Positions 5,686-9,972 of a DNA stretch of 9,972 nt are shown here, piece by piece; within the stretch, counting starts at the first letter, position 1, and each line of letters begins with the position of its first letter. Source of the stretch: Xanthobacteraceae bacterium (GTDB lineage Bacteria > Pseudomonadota > Alphaproteobacteria > Rhizobiales > Xanthobacteraceae). The translations under genes were made by a program, and so were the position numbers. The notes beneath the pieces are model-generated. The model was not told where the DNA came from, did no database searches, and saw nothing but the letters and a program-made list of their open reading frames with translations. The DNA is taken from contig JAICQA010000072.1 in NCBI GenBank assembly GCA_025929595.1, forward strand, positions 1 through 9,972. Reading direction: 5' to 3'.

Positions 5686-6183
5686 TCAACGTTCGTCGGA
5701 CGAAGGCGCGGGCAGCGTTTCCTGCGCCACTTCGATTTCCTTATGCACCTCTTCGAGAGCGACGCGCAGGCGTTTGCGCTCGGCCTCGGCGTCGGGCCGG
5801 CGCGCCATGCGCATGGCGCTGTCGGCGTCGTCGAGCTTGTCCAGTACCGTCTGGCGCTGATCCTGCGGCACGTCGAGCTCATCGATAGCGCGGCGGACAT
5901 CGAGCAACGCCTGCTCGATCTGCTGCATGGCGGCGCCTTGCGGCGTCGCGAGGGTTGTTGCGCCCGCGGCCGGGGCAGGCGCGCCCGGGGTCGTTTCGAG
6001 CTTCTCAATGGCACTTTGCAGGTTTTTGCGCGTCTCGCGCAGTCGGTCGAGCGACTGCTGCGACTTCAATTCTTCCATCTGCTTCTGCGCCTTGGTCGCC
6101 GACGTTTCCTGCGCGCGGATATCTGCGGCGGGCGCGACACCGAGAACAAGTGCGGTCGCTAACAACAGGTTTCCGGTCTTCAT
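5686..6183 (-). CDS. Secreted coiled-coil protein, stress-promoter linked
   Basis: This 165-residue exported protein has a signal peptide (MKTGNLLLATALVLGVAPAA, cleavage near DIRAQ) and two charged helical segments, about residues 30-63 and 85-155. Heptad-like spacing and abundant E, K, Q and R suggest coiled coils. The segments are separated by a Pro/Ala/Thr linker (65-84). There are no cysteines and no catalytic motif. AGGGAGA lies at about 6189-6195 before the ATG. An exact EcfG-type promoter match sits about 90 bases upstream, so the gene is probably transcribed separately from the upstream dehydrogenase. A periplasmic scaffold or chaperone-like role would fit, but no family is recognised. 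Confidence 0.8.
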   Translation of the reverse strand: MKTGNLLLATALVLGVAPAADIRAQETSATKAQKQMEELKSQQSLDRLRETRKNLQSAIEKLETTPGAPAPAAGATTLATPQGAAMQQIEQALLDVRRAIDELDVPQDQRQTVLDKLDDADSAMRMARRPDAEAERKRLRVALEEVHKEIEVAQETLPAPSSDER

Positions 6184-6271
6184 CCCGATCTCCCTGCGCC
6201 GCAGCCAAACGCCTGTTCACGGCGGCAAGATGAAGCCTGGCGCAAAAATTTGTGAAGAGGTCCGGGATGTA

Positions 6272-6296
6272 AACGCGTGACCCGGAACCCTGTTCC
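6272..6296 (-). promoter_or_regulatory. EcfG-type (general stress sigma factor) promoter match
   Basis: On the - strand, GGAAC (6296-6292) is followed after exactly 16 bases by CGTT (6275-6272), the EcfG consensus. The expected transcript start is near 6265, giving a leader of about 80 bases to the coiled-coil gene ATG at 6183. The -35 element is also one arm of a short inverted repeat (GGAAC at 6284-6288 with GTTCC at 6292-6296 on the + strand). That repeat could alternatively be a weak terminator of the dehydrogenase gene. Confidence 0.6.
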
Positions 6297-6304
6297 AGAT
6301 GCGC

Positions 6305-7381
6305 TCAGCGATTGTCGCCGGCAATCGCCTCGCAGACGGCTCGGGTGACGTCTTTTGTCATCGCGCGGCCGCCAAGGTCGGGCGTGTGGAGCGACTTATT
6401 GGCCGTGGCAAATTCGACCGCGCGCATCAGGCGAGCGGCCGCGACCGGCTGTCCGAGATGTTCCAGCATCATGACGGCGGACCAGAAGGTACCGACCGGG
6501 TTGGCGATACCTTTGCCCGTGATATCGAATGCAGAGCCGTGTATCGGCTCGAACATCGACGGAAATTTCCGCTCCGGATTGAGGTTCGCGGTCGGCGCAA
6601 TTCCAAGGGAGCCGGCGAGTGCAGCGGCGAGATCGGAGAGAATGTCGGCGTGCAGGTTCGTCGCCACGATGGTGTCGAGCGTTTCGGGACGGAGCGTCAT
6701 GCGCATAGTCATAGCGTCGACCAGCATCTTGTCCCAGTTCACATCCGGAAATTCCCTCGCCACCTCGGCGGCGATCTCGTCCCACATCACCATGCCGTGG
6801 CGCTGGGCGTTCGATTTCGTCACGACGGTGAGGAATTTGCGCGGCCGCGAGCGGGCGAGCGCAAAGGCAAAGCGCATGATGCGCGTCACACCAGAGCGCG
6901 TGAACATGGCGACATCGGTCGCCGCTTCCTCCGGCAAGCCTTTGTGAACGCGGCCTCCGACGCCGGCGTATTCGCCTTCGGAGTTTTCGCGCACGATCAC
7001 CCAGTCGAGCTCAGGGCCCGTCACGTTGCGCAGCGGGCTGACGATGCCGGGCAGGATGCGGGTTGGGCGGACGTTGGCGTATTGATCGAACGGCTGGCAG
7101 ATCGCGAGGCGCAGGCCCCAAAGGGTGATGTGGTCGGCAACATCGGGCGCGCCGACGGCGCCGAACAGGATTGCGTCATGCGCGCGGATCTGTTCGAGCC
7201 CATCCTCCGGCATGAGACGGCCGGTCTTCTTGTAGCGATCCGTACCCCAATCGAAACGATCGAAGGAGAGCGCAAATCCGCCGTCTCGTTTCGCGCTTGC
7301 CGCGAGGGCCTCAATGCCTGCCGCAATTACTTCAGTGCCGATCCCGTCGCCGGGAATGGCGGCAATTCGATACTGCTTCAT
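6305..7381 (-). CDS. Tartrate dehydrogenase / D-malate dehydrogenase (decarboxylating)
   Basis: This is a 358-residue cytosolic beta-decarboxylating dehydrogenase of the isocitrate/isopropylmalate family. It oxidises (R)-malate or tartrate with NAD+ and a divalent metal, yielding pyruvate and CO2 from malate. Visible landmarks are the N-terminal PGDGIG at 10-15, the substrate arginines R105 and R131 with R91 nearby (YANVRPTR, RENSEGEYAG), Y138, K189 in VTKSN, and the metal-binding aspartates D222, D246 and D250 (VDAM, NLHADILSD). The nucleotide loop FEPIHGSAFDITGKGIANP is at 277-295. The subgroup-specific RENSEGEYAGVGGR and MFEPIHGSAFDI point to TtuC/DmlA rather than LeuB or Icd. The length is normal. 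The ATG at 7381 has a modest GAAGG upstream. Whether tartrate or malate is preferred cannot be read from the sequence. Confidence 0.92.
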   Translation of the reverse strand: MKQYRIAAIPGDGIGTEVIAAGIEALAASAKRDGGFALSFDRFDWGTDRYKKTGRLMPEDGLEQIRAHDAILFGAVGAPDVADHITLWGLRLAICQPFDQYANVRPTRILPGIVSPLRNVTGPELDWVIVRENSEGEYAGVGGRVHKGLPEEAATDVAMFTRSGVTRIMRFAFALARSRPRKFLTVVTKSNAQRHGMVMWDEIAAEVAREFPDVNWDKMLVDAMTMRMTLRPETLDTIVATNLHADILSDLAAALAGSLGIAPTANLNPERKFPSMFEPIHGSAFDITGKGIANPVGTFWSAVMMLEHLGQPVAAARLMRAVEFATANKSLHTPDLGGRAMTKDVTRAVCEAIAGDNR

Positions 7382-7465
7382 GGAGCCTTCGGAGGGTGAG
7401 ACGCCTAGACCGCCTTGATAGCTTGTTCGGCGGGAAAGCGGAACCTTCCCCGTGTATGGTGCTCT

Positions 7466-8491
7466 CTAGTCCTGCGCGGCCCAGGCGTTGAGCGCGGCCG
7501 AACTCACGGCGCCGCCGATCACGCAGGGCAGGCCGAGGGCGACCGCGCCCGCCACTGCCGCGCCGATGCAGCCGAGCGACAGCGCACCCTGGCCGATCTG
7601 CCCCCAGCCCGCGATCTTGCGTTTATAGCCAGGACCTTTGCGCTTCAATTCCTCGATCGCGGCGATGGCCTCCTTGCGGATGCGGGCGCTGTCGGATGTT
7701 TCCGCGGCGATTACGATCTCATCCAAAATCTTCGAGGTTTTCTTGTCCTGATAGCGTGCGGTCCATTTCAGCATCTTCAGGAGTTCGGGGTTGCGCGCCG
7801 CATTGGTCGCAAGCGTGTACTTCGCCATGCCCCCGAGCGTCAGGCGCTCGACATCGTTGTTGTCGCTCGACCACGGAAGCACCGAGACGAGCCTGGCAAC
7901 CGGCTCGAACGCGCCGGTCGCGAAATAGAAGCCCCAATAGGCGTCGAGCACGTCGGTAGTCGGCGTCAGCTTGCCGGGCTTCGGCTTCTTTTCCTCGTCG
8001 TCGCGCGAGAAAATGCGTTCCAGGAACGACGGGTCGTCGACCGTAACGTCGAGCTGATCGAGGGTCGCAAGGCGGCCCGACAGATACATGTTGATCATGG
8101 TGGCGCGGCTCGGCATGTGCATTTTGAAGCCGTCAAGCATGCCCTTCCAGCGCGGCAGGCCGGACCAGGCGATGGCGCGCACCACAAGCCATTGCTGGTC
8201 GGGCGGCAGCGGCAGAATCTTTTCGATGATCGTCTCGGCGCGCGTCGGGTTGGCGTTGAGGACGCCGGCGAGAAAGCCGACATAGACGCCGGCCGACTCC
8301 GGATCCTTGAAAGCGTTGGCGCGGCCGGCGGCGCGGATCGCCTGCGGCACGCGATGCGGCTCAGGGCGCAGCCGATATTGGTTGATCCAGCCGAGGACCA
8401 TCTCGGCAGAGGCATCACCGCCCTGGGTGGCCGCAACCGGGGCAGGCACTAACATCGTCGCTGCCAATAAAAAGAGCGCCGTAATCCGCAT
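7466..8491 (-). CDS. Secreted helical protein of unknown function
   Basis: This 341-residue protein has a signal peptide (MRITALFLLAATMLVPAPVAAT) and a mostly alpha-helical body. A charged, proline-containing loop (SRDDEEKKPKPGK) lies at 162-174, and a lysine-rich helix at 268-292 precedes a glycine/alanine hydrophobic segment (about 299-337) with two cysteines (C308, C323). That terminal segment could be a membrane hairpin or anchor, giving an envelope protein with both ends in or near the membrane. The strong binding site GGGAGGGG just before the ATG sets the start. I recognise no domain or catalytic motif. It reads toward the dehydrogenase gene with an 84-base gap, so cotranscription is possible but not shown. 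Confidence 0.82.
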   Translation of the reverse strand: MRITALFLLAATMLVPAPVAATQGGDASAEMVLGWINQYRLRPEPHRVPQAIRAAGRANAFKDPESAGVYVGFLAGVLNANPTRAETIIEKILPLPPDQQWLVVRAIAWSGLPRWKGMLDGFKMHMPSRATMINMYLSGRLATLDQLDVTVDDPSFLERIFSRDDEEKKPKPGKLTPTTDVLDAYWGFYFATGAFEPVARLVSVLPWSSDNNDVERLTLGGMAKYTLATNAARNPELLKMLKWTARYQDKKTSKILDEIVIAAETSDSARIRKEAIAAIEELKRKGPGYKRKIAGWGQIGQGALSLGCIGAAVAGAVALGLPCVIGGAVSSAALNAWAAQD

Positions 8492-8660
8492 AACCCCTCC
8501 CGCGCCCTTCTGGAACGCGTACGCAAGACAAATTGGGGCCCACCCGCCGACATCACAAAACAGGGGCGCGGGACGATTTCGTGACGAAGCGGTGGCTCAA
8601 TACGGGGCCCCGGGACGGCCCCACGGGCGGGCCAATGCGCGTGGCGGTTGCAGCGGTATC

Positions 8661-8694
8661 GGAAATTTTTCCTTAACTCCCGTGGCTTAATTAA
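8661..8694 (+). promoter_or_regulatory. AT-rich promoter region of the receptor operon
   Basis: This is the most AT-rich stretch in the right part of the window. It holds a dyad GGAAA-TT-TTTCC at 8661-8672, then TTAAC at 8673-8677 and TTAATTAA at 8687-8694 immediately before the ATG. It is the likely promoter or operator region for the two-gene receptor operon. No ribosome binding site is visible, so the transcript may be leaderless or the real start may lie further in. The factor that binds is unknown. Confidence 0.35.
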
Positions 8695-9069
8695 ATGCGG
8701 TCGCGGGGCTGTCGTCTCTTGAATCGCTTCTTCACATATTCTCGCCGCCTTTTCGACACGGCGATCATGGCCGCCGTATCGCTGGGGACATTGCTCGTCA
8801 CCGCCCAGGCGGCCCTGAAGCCCGTCCATCCCGAGACCGGCGTCGCGGTCATTTACGCGCCCTGGATCGGTTTCGAAGATGCCTTTCGGCGCTCGGTAGG
8901 GGCCGGCGCCCGTTTCGTGCGGGCAGGCGGGGTGCCGTTCATCGTCGTGGTCGTTCCCGAAGTTTCCGGGTTCGAGCAGCGGGCGCGGGCGGGCGGGGCA
9001 TGGATGCTGGCCGATCCGGTGGCGCTCGCCGGTTGCTTCAACGCCCTCGGCATGGAGTGGCGCAGTTGA
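8695..9069 (+). CDS. Small membrane-anchored protein coupled to a chemoreceptor-like gene
   Basis: This 124-residue protein has an arginine-rich N-terminus, one membrane span (about residues 22-41) and a small alpha/beta domain of about 80 residues. That domain contains GVAVIYAPWIGFEDAF at 49-64, a hydrophobic strand PFIVVVVPEV at 81-90 and the closing motif GAWMLADPVALAGC at 101-114. I do not recognise a named family, though this kind of protein ending in GAW-x-x-x-DP...GC is, to my recollection, recurrent in alphaproteobacteria. The start is uncertain: ATG 8695 lacks a binding site, and TTG 8719 and ATG 8767 are possible. Its stop overlaps the next start as TTGA, so the two proteins are probably made together and may interact in the membrane. 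Confidence 0.72.
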   Translation: MRSRGCRLLNRFFTYSRRLFDTAIMAAVSLGTLLVTAQAALKPVHPETGVAVIYAPWIGFEDAFRRSVGAGARFVRAGGVPFIVVVVPEVSGFEQRARAGGAWMLADPVALAGCFNALGMEWRS

Positions 9070-9972
9070 GCAATCTCGAAAAATTTCAGCGCACGGTCGC
9101 TTATGCGCTGATCGTGCTGACCGTGGTGCACGTACCGGTCCTGGCCGTGGTGAGTGCGCTGGTCGGGGCGGACACGGGCCCCATTTTCCTGTCGGCAGTC
9201 ATGCTTGCACTGCTGCCGCTTCTGTTTCTGTGGTTGAAGCGGTCGCTGCTGACGGTGTCGCTCGCGATCACGGTTGCTCTTGTCGGGCAGACCTCGTTGC
9301 TGGTCTATGCCTTCGAGGGGCATCCGTGGCAGGTCGAGATGCATTTCTACTATTTTGTCGTGCTCGCGATGCTGTCCGGCTTCTGCGGCTGGCGATCGTT
9401 GCTGCTGGCGGCCGCACTGATCGCATTCCATCACCTTGGATTGAATTTCGTCCTGCCCTCGGCGGTCTATCCCGGCGGCGCGGACCTCATCCGCGTGATC
9501 GTGCACGCCCTGTTTGTCGTCATCGAAGTGGCGATGCTGATCTATATCGGGCGCACCATTCGGGGTGCGTTTTACGCCGCGGATATGGCGCGCGGCGAGG
9601 CGGAGCGGGCGGCAGCAGAGTTGAACAAGGCCGGTGCCGAGCGTGAACGGAGTCTGATGGCCACGACTCAGCGGGCGGACGAGTTGAGCGGCAAGCTCGA
9701 CCGCTTTAAGCGCGAGATCGCGGAGTCGATTGAAATCCTGCACGCCGCCGCCACCGAGTTGCAGGCAAATTCGGACTCCCTTTCGAGTGCCGCGGCACAG
9801 ACCAACGCGCAGTCAGTGACGGCGTCGGTAGCGTCGGAGAACACGGCAGAGAAAGTCAATTCGGCGGCGGCGTCGGGCGACGAGTTGGCCCGGACCATCG
9901 CCGAAGTCGGCGCCAACGCCGCGCAGTCGTCGCGGCTGGCCGCGGACGCAGTGAGCGAAGCGGAATCCACCA
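9066..9972 (+). CDS. Membrane chemoreceptor-like (MCP) protein, 3' end outside window
   Basis: The first 302 codons of a signalling protein run from TTG 9066 to the window edge without a stop. GGAG at 9054-9057 lies eight bases before the TTG, which overlaps the previous stop by four bases. Residues 11-162 hold about six membrane spans with little periplasmic sequence. Residues 170-235 form a charged helix with coiled-coil character. From about 236 the Ser/Ala/Glu-rich helix (SDSLSSAAAQTNAQS, VASENTAEKVNSAA) has the composition and period of the methyl-accepting chemotaxis signalling domain. The protein should therefore sense a signal within or through the membrane and pass it to CheA/CheW. 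The hairpin-tip motif that would prove this lies beyond the edge. The membrane part has conspicuous histidines: H86, H93, H122/H123 and H148. Confidence 0.85.
   Translation, partial: MSNLEKFQRTVAYALIVLTVVHVPVLAVVSALVGADTGPIFLSAVMLALLPLLFLWLKRSLLTVSLAITVALVGQTSLLVYAFEGHPWQVEMHFYYFVVLAMLSGFCGWRSLLLAAALIAFHHLGLNFVLPSAVYPGGADLIRVIVHALFVVIEVAMLIYIGRTIRGAFYAADMARGEAERAAAELNKAGAERERSLMATTQRADELSGKLDRFKREIAESIEILHAAATELQANSDSLSSAAAQTNAQSVTASVASENTAEKVNSAAASGDELARTIAEVGANAAQSSRLAADAVSEAEST

Noticed and set aside
6299..7399. 366-residue + strand frame opposite the dehydrogenase
   Set aside because: The opposite strand encodes a full tartrate/malate dehydrogenase with all family motifs. The + frame is rich in R, H and G and lacks any motif, as expected of a GC-rich shadow.
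7415..8452. 345-residue + strand frame opposite the secreted orphan
   Set aside because: The - strand frame has a signal peptide and a strong ribosome site. The + frame has neither and shows shadow composition.
8673..8694. CtrA binding site (TTAA-N7-TTAA) before the receptor operon
   Set aside because: The TTAA elements are 10 bases apart or directly adjacent, not 7 apart, so the consensus is not met.
8853..9743. 296-residue - strand frame opposite the receptor gene
   Set aside because: Its Gln/Arg/His-rich translation is the antisense of a clear membrane and coiled-coil protein on the + strand.

Overview
The window is about 10 kb of GC-rich, densely coding chromosomal DNA. It most likely comes from an alphaproteobacterium of the Hyphomicrobiales (Bradyrhizobium/Xanthobacteraceae-like). 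The evidence is the codon and base composition, the kinds of envelope proteins present (YkuD L,D-transpeptidase, SLT-fold lysozyme-like proteins, DUF2214), a membrane-anchored chemoreceptor-like gene, and two matches to the alphaproteobacterial EcfG promoter pattern (GGAAC-N16/17-CGTT). No phage, insertion sequence, CRISPR array, tRNA or rRNA was seen. The taxonomic placement is inference.

Layout, left to right. (1) 30-587 (+) encodes a cytochrome b561 and is followed by a terminator-like hairpin and a roughly 330-bp gap. (2) 970-3410 holds two secreted lysozyme-fold/SLT-like proteins on the + strand, with a VOC (PhnB-like) gene between them on the - strand. A bidirectional hairpin separates the first SLT gene from the VOC gene, and the VOC gene is divergent from the second SLT-like gene. 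(3) 3411-3986 is a low-density stretch. It holds a probable 49-residue single-span membrane protein (-), with an EcfG-type promoter match upstream, and a 38-residue lipoprotein (+). (4) 4071-5676 (+) is a probable envelope operon: L,D-transpeptidase, a secreted protein with His and Asn-Asn-Cys motifs suggestive of a permuted papain fold, and a DUF2214 membrane protein whose start overlaps the previous stop. (5) 5686-8491 (-) holds a secreted coiled-coil protein with its own EcfG-type promoter match, a tartrate/D-malate dehydrogenase of the isocitrate/isopropylmalate dehydrogenase family, and a large secreted protein of unknown function. (6) 8695-9972 (+) holds a small membrane-anchored protein coupled to a chemoreceptor-like signalling protein that runs off the right edge.

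The common theme is the cell envelope. Peptidoglycan-active or peptidoglycan-like enzymes (two SLT-fold proteins and an L,D-transpeptidase) sit among short secreted, lipidated or membrane proteins, and two of those small genes appear to have general-stress (EcfG) promoters. The observations most worth following are the EcfG promoter pair, the two small genes at 3415-3564 and 3870-3986, the Cys/His protein at 4619-5233, and the receptor pair at the right end. I do not see a clearly novel multi-gene system such as a defence or secretion locus.
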